A model generated the notes under the pieces. That model did no database searches. It saw nothing but the letters and a program-made list of their open reading frames with translations, and was not told the origin of the DNA. This document shows positions 1 to 8,542 of a stretch of DNA of 32,615 bases, piece after piece. This stretch comes from SCTG01 sp964384595 (GTDB taxonomy: Bacteria > Nitrospirota > Nitrospiria > Nitrospirales > NS-4). The stretch lies in NCBI GenBank assembly GCA_964384595.1, contig CAYLLY010000018.1:1-32615 (forward strand), given 5' to 3'. Both the position numbers and the translations under genes were made by a program. Every line of letters starts with the position of its first letter. Position 1 is the first letter of the stretch.

Positions 1-49
1 CCATCATCCCGAACAGTGTCATGAACGTCATGAAGATTCCCCACGCCAT
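1..49 (-). CDS. Partial leftward gene, N-terminus of a hydrophobic protein
   Basis: Only the first 16 codons are in the window. On the minus strand an ATG at 49 is preceded by a very strong Shine-Dalgarno (AAAGGAGGTGAGG, complement of about 53-65) at good spacing. The peptide starts MAWGIFMTFMTLFGMM, a hydrophobic run that fits a first membrane segment. A near-consensus sigma-54 promoter on the minus strand (114-127) and a tandem palindrome pair (250-287) lie upstream of it, so this gene is probably part of the regulon described below. The product cannot be named from 16 residues. Confidence 0.6.
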   Translation of the reverse strand, partial: MAWGIFMTFMTLFGMM

Positions 50-113
50 TGTCCTCACCTCCTTTCATTTTTCATCCACCGACCGATTCGCTGTGACTTG
101 TGCAGGGGTATGA

Positions 114-127
114 GCAACCGCTGTGCC
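114..127 (-). promoter_or_regulatory. Sigma-54 promoter for the leftward gene
   Basis: Read on the minus strand the sequence is TGGCACAGCGGTTGCT, matching the sigma-54 consensus TGGCACG-N4-TTGCW with GG and GC exactly 10 nt apart. The predicted start of transcription is near 102, giving a leader of about 50 nt before the ATG at 49. The palindrome pair at 250-287 sits about 120 bp upstream, a typical enhancer distance. Confidence 0.75.
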
Positions 128-249
128 ATGTTGTAAGAAGAGGGCGGGGCGTCCAGGACTTTCCGCGGAAACTCGCTGACTTATCGCTGGATTGTCGAGT
201 CGCGATGCCGAACCGGCCGGGGGAAACACGGTGCCCTGTCTGCGCGGAT

Positions 250-287
250 GTATCCAAACGGATGCGCGCGATTATCTGTTGCGATAA
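250..287. promoter_or_regulatory. Tandem operator/enhancer pair A
   Basis: Site 1 (250-265) is GTATCCAAACGGATGC and site 2 (272-287) is TTATCTGTTGCGATAA. Both are imperfect copies of the GTATC-N6-GATAC palindrome found in six other intergenic regions here. Starts are 22 bp apart, the same as in pairs B-F. It lies between the leftward sigma-54 promoter (114-127) and the FadL gene. The rest of the 50-375 gap shows only the two promoters noted and no convincing gene. Confidence 0.6.
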
Positions 288-309
288 CCGGAAGAGGGCC
301 GGCCGCATA

Positions 310-338
310 TTGACTTTTTTTCGGCATGCGACGATAGT
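310..338 (+). promoter_or_regulatory. Possible sigma-70 promoter for the FadL-type gene
   Basis: TTGACT (310-315), a 17-nt spacer and GATAGT (333-338) resemble a vegetative -35/-10 pair. No GG-N10-GC sigma-54 element is visible on the plus strand here, so the porin gene is probably transcribed separately from the sigma-54 regulon. Confidence 0.35.
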
Positions 339-375
339 GAACGCCCTCTAAGGAGACTTACTACGGGGGAAGATT

Positions 376-1647
376 ATGTGGAGACGAACCGCCGTATCCG
401 CCGTCGCTCTGTTTGCGATGGTAACCGGTGAAGCCTTTGCCGGTGGAGTGACTTTCTCAGAACATGGGGCTGCTGCGTCCGGAAAGGCCAACGCTTTTGC
501 CGGGGAAGCGAACGATCCCTCGGCCGTGTTCTATAACCCTGCCGGCATCACCCAATTGCCGGGGACGCAGGTGATGCTCGGGACTGCGGTCGTCTACCTG
601 GATACGGTCTTTCGGAGCGGGACCACCGGGGAGTCCACGCAACTCCAGGATCAGTTCACGCTCGTGCCGCACTTTTACGTCACCCACCGGTTCAAGAAGT
701 GGGACGAGCGGCTCAGCGTCGGCCTGGGCGTCTTTACGCCGTTCGGCATCGTCGTCGACTGGCCGGACAACTGGCAGGGCCGGTTTGATTCGACAAACGC
801 CAAGCTGCGCGTCACCATCATCAATCCCACCGTGGCGTTCCAGGCCACGAAGAAGCTCGCGGTGGCCGCCGGAGTCCGGTATGCAGACGTGGCCGCCGAG
901 TTCGAGCAGAAATTCGACATCGGCACCGGCGAGTCCAAGCTGCGCGGCTATGACCTCACCGCGCACCCGATCGGATGGAATGCCGGACTGCTCTATCGCC
1001 TGACGGAGACCACGTCGGCCGGCTTGCAGTTCCGGAGCGAGCTTCAAGCCAAGCTCAAAGGTCAGGCGGACATCAACGGCGCGGGCGCGGTGGGACTGGG
1101 GTCGCTCACCGGATTCGCCACGGCGGGGTTTCACAGCAATATCAAGCTGCCGCCCCAGGTCGTCGGCGGCATTTCGACGAAGATCATTCCCCGGTGGACG
1201 ATCAATGCCGATGTCGAGTGGGAGGGATGGGGGACGCTGGGATCGCTCCCGCGTGATTTTATCGGGAGCACGGCGCTCGACAGCGTCAGCCGGCGCCTGT
1301 GGAAAAACTCATGGGTGTATCGGCTCGGCGTGGAATACGCCGCGACCGACCGTGTGGCCTTGCGGGGCGGCTATTTTTTCGACGAGACGCCGATCCCGGA
1401 TAACACGTTCGACGCCAACATCCCGAATTCCAACATCCATGCTCTCACAGGCGGAGCGGGATACAGATTGGATACCGTGACGCTCGATGTGTCCTACCTG
1501 ATCGCCTTCTTCGAAAAACGCTCGATCGACAACTCTACGTTCGACCCGAACAACCGGGGCGGCGCCCTGGGGTTGGGCCCGTCGGCGTTCGGGTCGTACA
1601 ATACGACGGCCCATGTGCTCACCATCAGCGTGACCACAAGGTTCTGA
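376..1647 (+). CDS. OmpP1/FadL-type outer-membrane transport protein
   Basis: Predicted long-chain fatty-acid/hydrocarbon porin of the OmpP1/FadL/TodX family, acting in the outer membrane. The 423-residue length is normal for the family. Residues 1-22 form a signal peptide ending EAFA. The mature N-terminus has the family hallmark region (GAAASGKANAFAGEANDPSA followed by VFYNPAGI), i.e. the hatch with the conserved NPAG, and the protein ends in a beta-strand with a terminal Phe (SVTTRF), the usual signal for Bam-mediated insertion. The ATG at 376 follows a GGGGGAAG ribosome site. It stands alone; the next gene is more than 350 nt away. The substrate cannot be read from sequence, but hydrophobic compounds are the family norm. 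Confidence 0.9.
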   Translation: MWRRTAVSAVALFAMVTGEAFAGGVTFSEHGAAASGKANAFAGEANDPSAVFYNPAGITQLPGTQVMLGTAVVYLDTVFRSGTTGESTQLQDQFTLVPHFYVTHRFKKWDERLSVGLGVFTPFGIVVDWPDNWQGRFDSTNAKLRVTIINPTVAFQATKKLAVAAGVRYADVAAEFEQKFDIGTGESKLRGYDLTAHPIGWNAGLLYRLTETTSAGLQFRSELQAKLKGQADINGAGAVGLGSLTGFATAGFHSNIKLPPQVVGGISTKIIPRWTINADVEWEGWGTLGSLPRDFIGSTALDSVSRRLWKNSWVYRLGVEYAATDRVALRGGYFFDETPIPDNTFDANIPNSNIHALTGGAGYRLDTVTLDVSYLIAFFEKRSIDNSTFDPNNRGGALGLGPSAFGSYNTTAHVLTISVTTRF

Positions 1648-1662
1648 GCAGTCCGCGAGAAT

Positions 1663-1700
1663 GTATCTGACCGGATACAGGCTGTTATCCGATTGTATAC
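1663..1700. promoter_or_regulatory. Tandem operator/enhancer pair B
   Basis: Site 1 (1663-1678), GTATCTGACCGGATAC, is a perfect GTATC-N6-GATAC palindrome. Site 2 (1685-1700), TTATCCGATTGTATAC, is a degenerate copy. Starts are 22 bp apart. The pair lies about 250 bp upstream of the sigma-54 promoter of the first response-regulator gene. A TTGACA-like hexamer at 1709-1714 follows directly (possible sigma-70 promoter with CATACC at 1732-1737, weak). Confidence 0.75.
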
Positions 1701-1856
1701 GTCAGAACTTGACAACATATGAATTCTTTGTCATACCTTGAACCATTGCAGAAAATCAGCCTACAGATACGAGTAAATAAAGGGCGTCTCCGGGGCAATG
1801 ACATAAGACGAATGAATTCTTAAATAACATTCGGGCGATAGGCTCGGATAGTACCG

Positions 1857-1878
1857 GCAGGCGGAACCAACGGCCTGC
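1857..1878. repeat. Short inverted repeat upstream of activator gene
   Basis: GCAGGC (1857-1862) and GCCTGC (1873-1878) form a 6-bp stem with a 10-nt loop, just upstream of the longer hairpin at 1885-1939. Its role is unknown. Together with that hairpin it suggests that the 353-nt gap 1648-2000 is a structured control region. I see no gene in it. Confidence 0.4.
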
Positions 1879-1884
1879 AAATCG

Positions 1885-1939
1885 GAGGCGCACTTGAACT
1901 CTCTCCTTGGCATCGCCAGAGAGGACAAGGGTGCGCCTC
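1885..1939. promoter_or_regulatory. Hairpin/dyad 11 nt before the -24 element (copy 1)
   Basis: The outer arms GAGGCGCAC (1885-1893) and GTGCGCCTC (1931-1939) pair perfectly. TTG/CAA extends the stem past a two-base bulge, and CTCTCT (1899-1904)/AGAGAG (1918-1923) forms the inner stem. It is followed by a T-rich run (CTCTATTTGTTTT), so it could terminate any transcript entering from upstream. A hairpin of the same design, with compensatory base changes, precedes the paralogous activator's promoter at 24944-24996, again exactly 11 nt before the -24 GG. Confidence 0.6.
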
Positions 1940-1950
1940 TATTTGTTTTC

Positions 1951-1964
1951 GGCACACGCATTGC
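1951..1964 (+). promoter_or_regulatory. Sigma-54 promoter of the first activator gene
   Basis: GGCACACGCATTGCA at 1951-1965 has GG (1951-1952) and GC (1963-1964) 10 nt apart, a near-perfect sigma-54 -24/-12 element. The predicted transcript starts near 1976, 25 nt before the ATG. It probably drives the response regulator and the TpsB-peroxidase operon behind it. Confidence 0.8.
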
Positions 1965-2000
1965 ACAACAGGAGTCGAAGGGTGACGTCCTAAAGAGGGG

Positions 2001-3350
2001 ATGATGGGCACCTTGATCCTGATGGTGGAAGATGACCCCGATATCGCGATGATGCTGGGCGACCGGCTCAAGCGCATGGGGCACGAAGTCATGACGGCCT
2101 ACGACGGGCAGGCCGCGCTGGATGCCATGGAGAAGGTGGCGCCGGGTCTCCTGCTGCTCGATCTGGAGTTGCCCAAGGTCAGCGGGATGGACGTGCTCAA
2201 GCGGGTCCGCAAGGACTGGCCTGATCTGCCGGTGGTCGTCATGACCGCGCATGGGACGATCGCGAGGGCGGTGGAGGCGATGAAAGAGGGCGCCACCGAC
2301 TTCGTCACCAAACCGTTCGACGACGACTATCTGAAACTCGTGATCGGAAAGGCGTTGGAGCGCGACGAGCTGAAACGTACGGTGACGGCCCTCCGGTCGG
2401 AGATGGAGAGCCGGTTCGACCCGCTCGTGGCCGCCAGCCCCAAGATGGCGGAAGTCGTCCAGACCGCCAGGAAAGTGGCGCAGAGCGACACCACGGTTCT
2501 TCTGTTCGGAGAGAGCGGGACCGGCAAGGACCTGCTGGCCCGTTCGATTCACGGCTGGAGCGGACGCCGGAGCAAGGTGTTCAGACCCGTGAACTGTGTG
2601 GCCCTTTCGGAAGAGCTGCTCGAATCAGAGCTGTTCGGTCACGAGAAGGGCGCCTTCACCGGGGCGTCGGCCCAGAAGAGGGGCATCCTCGAAGTCGCCG
2701 ACGGGGGAACCGTGTTCCTGGACGAGATCGGCGACATGAAGCCGGGCCTGCAGGCCAAGCTGTTGCGCTTTCTCCAGAACCGGGAGTTCGACCGCGTGGG
2801 CGGCACGCGCACGATCCGGGTGGACGTGCGGGTGATCGCAGCGACGAATCGGGACCTCCAGCACGCCGTCAAGGCCGGGTCGTTCCGGGCGGACCTCTTC
2901 TTCCGGCTCAACGTGGTCAATCTGATAGTGCCCCCGCTGCGGGAGCGGCTGGAGGAGATTCCTCAGCTCGTCGAATTCTTCCTGAAGAAGTACTGCGGCG
3001 AGGCGAAGAAGCCGGTGATGCAGGTCACGCCGGCGGCCATGAAGGTGCTGGCCGCCTATCCGTGGCCGGGCAACGTGCGGGAGCTGCAGAACGCCATCGA
3101 GCGCGCCGTGGTGTTGAAGACGGGCGAGGTGCTGACGCCGGAAGACTTCGCCCTGCAGCCGATGGATCTCTCGGAGGAGGACGCCGCCGTCAAGAACCTC
3201 GCCTATCACGAATCGATCGAGCACCATAAACGGGAGATCATCCGGCGCGCGCTGGCCCGCGCGGGCGGCAGCCAGACACGGGCGGCCGAACTGCTCGGCC
3301 TCCAGCGCACGTACCTCTCGCGGCTGATCAAGCAGATGGACATCATGTAG
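2001..3350 (+). CDS. Sigma-54-dependent response regulator (NtrC family)
   Basis: Transcription activator that is phosphorylated by a histidine kinase and then remodels sigma-54 RNA polymerase. It has all three expected domains. The receiver covers about residues 4-120, with acid pocket D11/D12, phosphorylation site D54 and K104. The AAA+ domain has Walker A GESGTGK at 170-176, the sigma-54-contacting GAFTGA at 217-222 and Walker B VFLDE at 238-242. The C-terminus is a Fis-type helix-turn-helix (SQTRAAELLGLQRTYLSRLI). The length of 449 aa is typical. Two start codons are adjacent; ATG 2004 has better spacing from AGAGG. A close paralogue lies at 25483-26850. TpsB starts 2 nt after the stop, so it is probably co-transcribed. 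It is likely autoregulated, through operator pair B and the sigma-54 promoter at 1951. Confidence 0.95.
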   Translation: MMGTLILMVEDDPDIAMMLGDRLKRMGHEVMTAYDGQAALDAMEKVAPGLLLLDLELPKVSGMDVLKRVRKDWPDLPVVVMTAHGTIARAVEAMKEGATDFVTKPFDDDYLKLVIGKALERDELKRTVTALRSEMESRFDPLVAASPKMAEVVQTARKVAQSDTTVLLFGESGTGKDLLARSIHGWSGRRSKVFRPVNCVALSEELLESELFGHEKGAFTGASAQKRGILEVADGGTVFLDEIGDMKPGLQAKLLRFLQNREFDRVGGTRTIRVDVRVIAATNRDLQHAVKAGSFRADLFFRLNVVNLIVPPLRERLEEIPQLVEFFLKKYCGEAKKPVMQVTPAAMKVLAAYPWPGNVRELQNAIERAVVLKTGEVLTPEDFALQPMDLSEEDAAVKNLAYHESIEHHKREIIRRALARAGGSQTRAAELLGLQRTYLSRLIKQMDIM

Positions 3351-3352
3351 CT

Positions 3353-5110
3353 GTGAGCAACAGAAGGAGGACCGGCTTCCGCAACAACTCTCGCGTCCCG
3401 TGGATTCTTCTCTGGGGGTCAGTCATGATGCTTTGCCTCCTCTCCGGACCGGCCTGGGCGCAAGTGCCGCCGGTCCAGGTGCCGCCGCCGTTCCCCTCCG
3501 AGCCGCCGCCGTTGCGGGAGGAGCTTCGCCCGCCCCCGCCTCCCAGCCCCATTCTCCCGCCCGCTCCGTCGCCGCCGGACAAGCCGAAGGCCCTGCCGCT
3601 CAGCGTGTTCGTGAAAGACATCCGCATCGTCGGCGGCACGGTCTTCACGCCGGAGGAACTGGCCGCGGTGACGGCGCCCTATACGAACCGCAAACTCACG
3701 TCGGAGGACCTGGAGGCGCTCCGGACGGCGCTGACGAAGTTCTATATCGATCGCGGGTACATCACGTCCGGCGTCATCATCCCGGACCAGGAGGTGACCG
3801 AAGGGATCATCACGCTGCGAATCATCGAAGGGAAGCTCAGCCGCATCGAGGTGGAAGGGAATGAGTGGTTCCGCCCGGGGTATATCCAGAATCGGATCGC
3901 GCTCGGCGCGGCTCCGCCGGTGAACATCAACGCCCTGCAGGAGCGGTTGCAACTGCTGCAGCAGACGCCCGGCATCACCCGGCTCAATGCGGAGTTGCGG
4001 CCGGGCGTCACGCGCGGAGAGAGCGTGCTGAACGTCAAGGTGGCGGAGGAGAACCCGATCAAGGGGTGGCTGGAGTTCAACAACTTCCTGTCCCCGACCG
4101 TCGGTTCCGAGCGGGGGCTGGTCACCGTCGCGCACCGGAACCTGACCGGCCACGGCGATCTCCTGAGCTTTCAGTACGGCAAGTCTTCCGGAATGGACCC
4201 TCAGATCGAGACCCGGTACGCCGTCCCTCTTAACGCGAGGGATACGACTCTGGTCCTGGACTATCGGAGGAATGACTTCGGGGTCATCGATGACGCCTTC
4301 GTGAACCTGAACATCAAGAGTCAATCCGAGATTTACGGCATCACGCTGCGGCATCCGCTCTATCGGACGCTCGCGCAGGAATTCGCTCTCGCGCTCACGG
4401 GAGAGCAGCTCTACAACAGGATCACCACGGCGTTTGACGCCATCTCGCCGTCGCTTTCCGACCAGCTCATCCCCGGGGCCCGAGGGGGTGTATCGCGGGT
4501 GAATGCGATGCGCTTTTCCCAGGAATGGACGCACCGCGCCATCAATCAGGTCATGGCCGCCTTCTCCCGCTTCTCCATCGGTATTGATGCGCTGGGTTCG
4601 ACGAAAAACAAACAGTCCAAGACGGATGCAGGGGGGAAGTTCTTCTCCTGGCTGGGCCAGGCCCAGTGGGTGCGGCGCCTAGACCCGACCGGGGTCCAAC
4701 TGCTTGCTCGAATCGCCGTCCAGCTTGCCGACGACCGCATTTTTCCGGTCGAGCAGTTTTCGGTCGGCGGACGCTTCAGCGTGCGCGGGTACCGGGAGAA
4801 CACGCTGGTGCGGGACAACGGCGCGCTGGCCTCGGTCGAAGCCCGGATCCCGGTCCTGCCGTCCCTGCTCGGCGGAGACTTCTTGAAAGCGGCGCCGTTC
4901 GTGGACTACGGGCGGGGCTACAACACGACGACGCCGGGCCCCGAGCCGCTCAAGGATCTCGCCAGCGCCGGTTTCGGGTTGCTCTGGGACATCGCGCCGG
5001 GGAGCCGGTTTGAGTTCTATTGGGGCCACCGGCTCAACAAGGTGGACAACCCGCACGCGAATCTCCAGGACCACGGCGTGCATTTGCAGTTGGTCGTGGA
5101 GGCATTCTGA
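3353..5110 (+). CDS. TpsB outer-membrane transporter (ShlB/FhaC/HecB family)
   Basis: Pore and translocase of a two-partner secretion system, exporting its TpsA partner (probably the exoprotein at 9316-12252) across the outer membrane. GTG start at 3353, 2 nt after the activator's stop. Residues 1-36 are a long, Arg-rich signal peptide ending AWA. They are followed by a proline-rich linker (about 38-75), then tandem POTRA domains (about 80-230, with GYITSGVIIPDQ and LRIIEGKLSRIEVEGN typical of POTRA_2/ShlB). The 16-strand barrel carries the Omp85/TpsB loop-6 motif FSVRGY (475-480, with the conserved Arg478). The last residue is Phe. The length of 585 aa is usual. There is no obvious ribosome site, so translational coupling to the activator is likely. 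Confidence 0.93.
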   Translation: MSNRRRTGFRNNSRVPWILLWGSVMMLCLLSGPAWAQVPPVQVPPPFPSEPPPLREELRPPPPPSPILPPAPSPPDKPKALPLSVFVKDIRIVGGTVFTPEELAAVTAPYTNRKLTSEDLEALRTALTKFYIDRGYITSGVIIPDQEVTEGIITLRIIEGKLSRIEVEGNEWFRPGYIQNRIALGAAPPVNINALQERLQLLQQTPGITRLNAELRPGVTRGESVLNVKVAEENPIKGWLEFNNFLSPTVGSERGLVTVAHRNLTGHGDLLSFQYGKSSGMDPQIETRYAVPLNARDTTLVLDYRRNDFGVIDDAFVNLNIKSQSEIYGITLRHPLYRTLAQEFALALTGEQLYNRITTAFDAISPSLSDQLIPGARGGVSRVNAMRFSQEWTHRAINQVMAAFSRFSIGIDALGSTKNKQSKTDAGGKFFSWLGQAQWVRRLDPTGVQLLARIAVQLADDRIFPVEQFSVGGRFSVRGYRENTLVRDNGALASVEARIPVLPSLLGGDFLKAAPFVDYGRGYNTTTPGPEPLKDLASAGFGLLWDIAPGSRFEFYWGHRLNKVDNPHANLQDHGVHLQLVVEAF

Positions 5111-5121
5111 CGAGTTGGCTT

Positions 5122-8001
5122 ATGAGCGTGCGACACTATTTCGTGCTGTTGGCGGTGGCGCTGGCGGCCGGAGGATGCGACGGGAGGGAGCCGAGAGATT
5201 TGGCTGCCTGCGCCAAGCTCGTCGCAACGGGCTTCCGGCCGGTCGCTGCGGAGCGTACCGCACGGTTCCTAGGCAAGATGCAGGAGGACACCGCCCGCTG
5301 CCGCGGCGGGGACAGGGCCGCGGCGTTTCGCGACCTTCCCTGGGTGGACTGGCAGAACTACTGGGCTACACGCGACACCAGGTCCCGGGTCCGTGGCTTA
5401 GACTGGCTTCTCAGCCCCAACGAACGGGGCATCCGTGGGGCGCTGTTCGATCTCGAGCATCAGCGCATCGAGCTCATCAAGTTCAATCTTTTCGACAACA
5501 GCGGAACCTACCAAGAGTACGTGCGGGGCAGCAAAGGAGTCGCCGGACCCGCCCTCAAGGTGTGGGACCAGATGAGGCTACCGAAAGGGTATAAGGAGAC
5601 GAAGAACGGGCCTGACCGGTATGAGTCCGTGGGCGGGGACGGGAAACAGATCTGTCAGGGCGAGTTGATCCGTTTCCGCACCCTCACCGGCATTTGTAAC
5701 GATATCCGCAACCCGCTCATGGGGTCCACCAATCAGCCGTTCGCGCGCAACGTGGAGTTCGAGACCACCTTCCCGGACTTGGGAAAGAATGAGATGGCCA
5801 AGAACCGTCATGGCGGGCGGCTGGGCACGCTCAAGCCCGATCCACAATTGATCAGCCGCAAGCTGTTCACCCGCGCGCAAACGGAGCCCGACAAGTGTCG
5901 GGCAGGCCAGGGGCTGCCCGGCTACTCCTCCGACGCGAACTGCGACTACAAAAAGGCGCCGTTCTTCAACGTCCTCGCCGCGTTCTGGATCCAGTTCATG
6001 ACCCACGATTGGTTCTCTCATCTGAAGGACGGCCATAACCAGGAAAAAACCGGCAAGCCCGTTTTGATGGCCGTCGGTTGCCCCGATGAGGTCGCTAAGC
6101 TCGGGTGCCGCCCGGGCGACAGGATGGACAAAGCCTATGTCGCGGAGCAAAGCGATCCATCGCCCTTTACCCACCAAGGCAAAGAGTATCTGAGCCGGGC
6201 CTACAAGACGACAGAGAATACGGTCACTGCCTGGTGGGACGCGTCTCAGATCTATGGCTACGACGGGCCATCTTACGGGCGCGTCAAACGGGACCCGCAC
6301 GACCGAGCCAAGCTCCTGTTAATTCCGTTAAGCCAGCGCGCAGGGGAAGGTGAGAAGCAGGGTTACCTGCCCAAGTTCGACTCAGTTGATGAATCGTCTG
6401 CGCATTTCAACAGCACATGGCGCGGTCAGGAAGCGACGGCCTTCCCGGACAACTGGTCCATCGGCCTGAGCTTCTTCCACAATGTGTTCGCTCGTGAGCA
6501 CAACCAGTTTGTGGACAAGTTCCGCGAACAGGACCCGACAAAGGACAGCGGACTGCTGGACCCCACGAACCCGAAGCGACGACCCATTCGTTATGGGGAT
6601 GTCAGGCCGGACGAGCTCTTCGAAATCGCACGGCTTGTCATCTCGGCGGAGATCGCCAAGATTCATACCATCGAGTGGACGACCCAACTCCTCTACGACG
6701 AGCCGCTGTACCAGGGCATGAACGCCAACTGGCACGGCCTCCTGCGCGAGGACGGCTTTGTCTCCGAGGCCCTTGAGAAGATCGTGGTGCAGAACTGGGG
6801 CAAGTCCGAGGACGCCAAGAAAGCCAACCAGTGGTATTCGGTCTTCGCGGCCGGCCCAGGGATCTTCGGACTGGGCAACAGCGGTTGCTCCAGCGATAAG
6901 AACATCTTCGAGAAGGACGAGCATGGCGGCTTGAAGAATCCAGATTGCATCAACGGCGGCACGAATCATTTCGGGTCGCCGTTCAATTTCCCGGAAGAGT
7001 TTGTCACGGTCTATCGACTGCATCCACTGGTTCCCGATCTCATCGAGTACCGGGAATGGGACAAGGACCGGAACGTGATCCTGAACAAGATCCCGGTGGT
7101 GAAGACTTTCCGGGGCGATGCGACGGACTGGATGCGAGAGAACGGTCTCGCGAACTGGGCCCTCTCCATGGGACGCCAGCGGCTGGGGCTGCTCACGCTT
7201 CAGAACCACCCGCAGTTCCTGCAGAACCTGCCTATGCCAGCGTCCCGCACGGGGACGGGCAAGCTCGACGTGGCGGCGCTGGACATCATCCGTGACCGAG
7301 AGCGTGGCGTGCCACGCTTCAATGAGTTCCGCCGCCAGTACGGGCTCAAGCAACTAACGAGCTTCGACGACTTTGTGGACACGAAACTGGATGAGAAGAA
7401 CCCCGTGCAGAAGGCTGAGCTCAAGCGGCAGAGGGAGACGGTGAAGACCCTGCGGGAAGTGTATAGCCAGCACATATGCGATGCGTCAAAGAAGCCCATC
7501 ACCAGCGCGCTAAGCAACGACGACAAGGACAACAACGATTGCCTCGGGCGTCCCGATGGTAGCAAGGTGGACAACATCGAGGACCTGGACACCGTCGTGG
7601 GCTGGCTGGCGGAACCTGTCCGGCCCCACGGCTTTGCCATCTCCGAGACCCAGTTCCAGGTGTTCATCCTCAACGCCTCGCGGCGCCTCTTCAGCGACCG
7701 GTTCTTCACGTCCAGCTTCCGGCCTGAGTTCTACACGCATTTTGGAGTGAACTGGGTGAACAACAATGGGCCAGGCGAGAAGGAATGGGAAGAGAAGACC
7801 TCGAACGGCCACAAGGTGGAGAAGTCACCGCTCAAGCGCGTGCTGCAGCGGACCATCCCGGAGCTGAAGGAAGAACTTGAGCACGTAATCAACGCGTTCG
7901 ATCCGTGGGCGCGCGACCGCGGCGAGTACTACAGCCTACAGTGGAAGGCGAGGCCGGGCGCCGAATCGGACCCGGCGTTTCAGGAACCCAGTGGGAGTTG
8001 A
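5122..8001 (+). CDS. Animal-type haem peroxidase family lipoprotein
   Basis: Large member (959 aa) of the animal haem peroxidase/cyclooxygenase-like superfamily. Recognisable elements: distal-site motif QFMTHDWFSH (His295), the DASQIYGYD segment, REHNQF (Arg458, Glu459, the family's conserved REHN), and FVTVYRLHPLVPD with His634 as the likely proximal haem ligand. Family members oxidise halides, phenols or fatty acids; the substrate here is unknown. I chose ATG 5122 because it starts a lipoprotein-like signal peptide (hydrophobic core then AAGGC); a longer in-frame extension overlaps tpsB and lacks a signal. Starting 11 nt after tpsB, it is probably in the same operon. Residues 20-200 show no motif I recognise. 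A peroxidase between TpsB and TpsA is unusual. Confidence 0.88.
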   Translation: MSVRHYFVLLAVALAAGGCDGREPRDLAACAKLVATGFRPVAAERTARFLGKMQEDTARCRGGDRAAAFRDLPWVDWQNYWATRDTRSRVRGLDWLLSPNERGIRGALFDLEHQRIELIKFNLFDNSGTYQEYVRGSKGVAGPALKVWDQMRLPKGYKETKNGPDRYESVGGDGKQICQGELIRFRTLTGICNDIRNPLMGSTNQPFARNVEFETTFPDLGKNEMAKNRHGGRLGTLKPDPQLISRKLFTRAQTEPDKCRAGQGLPGYSSDANCDYKKAPFFNVLAAFWIQFMTHDWFSHLKDGHNQEKTGKPVLMAVGCPDEVAKLGCRPGDRMDKAYVAEQSDPSPFTHQGKEYLSRAYKTTENTVTAWWDASQIYGYDGPSYGRVKRDPHDRAKLLLIPLSQRAGEGEKQGYLPKFDSVDESSAHFNSTWRGQEATAFPDNWSIGLSFFHNVFAREHNQFVDKFREQDPTKDSGLLDPTNPKRRPIRYGDVRPDELFEIARLVISAEIAKIHTIEWTTQLLYDEPLYQGMNANWHGLLREDGFVSEALEKIVVQNWGKSEDAKKANQWYSVFAAGPGIFGLGNSGCSSDKNIFEKDEHGGLKNPDCINGGTNHFGSPFNFPEEFVTVYRLHPLVPDLIEYREWDKDRNVILNKIPVVKTFRGDATDWMRENGLANWALSMGRQRLGLLTLQNHPQFLQNLPMPASRTGTGKLDVAALDIIRDRERGVPRFNEFRRQYGLKQLTSFDDFVDTKLDEKNPVQKAELKRQRETVKTLREVYSQHICDASKKPITSALSNDDKDNNDCLGRPDGSKVDNIEDLDTVVGWLAEPVRPHGFAISETQFQVFILNASRRLFSDRFFTSSFRPEFYTHFGVNWVNNNGPGEKEWEEKTSNGHKVEKSPLKRVLQRTIPELKEELEHVINAFDPWARDRGEYYSLQWKARPGAESDPAFQEPSGS

Positions 8002-8026
8002 ACCTTAACGACAAGGAGGTGGGGTT

Positions 8027-8464
8027 ATGAAAACCTTCGATGCGCGCTTCTTAGCCGTCAGTTCTACGCTTAGCGCTCTGTTGTTGCTTTACAGTCCGGT
8101 TCCGGTCTTCGCTTGGGAGCATGACTCGAATGCGCACTTTGGCACAAGTGCGTGCAACGCGCATATAAGTAATCCTCAACCGCTGGGATCAGCAGATCCT
8201 TCCACGTTTGTGCTTTGCAAGAGGAATTCGAACGCGACCGAGTGGTATGCTGAGATCAGAAACTATATCACTGGCGCATTGGTCTGCAAACGACCGCTAG
8301 AAGACAATGGCTCGCCTATCGAGACCTGGGATGCGACTGGCGTCACTGAGCAGTCCTTCACCTGTACCGTTCCCAACGGGTCCTATAAGGGGAGAGTTTA
8401 TTGGAAGGCGGGAGGCAATTCCTTCATGCCTCCTGAGGTCGACCAGAAGTTTACGAAGCCATGA
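8027..8464 (+). CDS. Small exported protein, four cysteines, unknown function
   Basis: 145 aa with a clear signal peptide (cut after VFA, residue 29). The mature part of about 116 residues has four cysteines (43, 64, 87, 113), suggesting two disulfides in the periplasm or outside the cell. The central part looks beta-rich (TEWYAEIRNYITGALVCKRP; SYKGRVYWKAGG), like a small Ig-like or beta-sandwich fold, but I recognise no family. A strong ribosome site (AAGGAGG) precedes ATG 8027, 25 nt after the peroxidase stop, so it is in the same operon. The base composition is visibly less GC-rich than its neighbours, hinting at acquisition from elsewhere. Confidence 0.75.
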   Translation: MKTFDARFLAVSSTLSALLLLYSPVPVFAWEHDSNAHFGTSACNAHISNPQPLGSADPSTFVLCKRNSNATEWYAEIRNYITGALVCKRPLEDNGSPIETWDATGVTEQSFTCTVPNGSYKGRVYWKAGGNSFMPPEVDQKFTKP

Positions 8465-8542
8465 GGAGTCCACGAAGGCCATTGCATCTGACGCGTGAAT
8501 ACATATCAATCCTCGCAAAGAGAGCGAGGGAGGAGGGCAGCG

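Noticed and set aside
100..351. 83-codon plus-strand ORF before the FadL gene
   Set aside because: It runs through the operator pair and the possible sigma-70 promoter, has no ribosome site and no protein-like pattern.
1851..1939. Possible riboswitch (c-di-GMP-like) upstream of the first activator
   Set aside because: It lacks the conserved tetraloop-receptor and joining sequences, and lies upstream of the predicted transcript start.
1761..2552. Minus-strand ORF spanning the gap before the first activator
   Set aside because: Mostly antisense to the activator; the non-overlapping part covers the promoter and hairpin and shows no family features.
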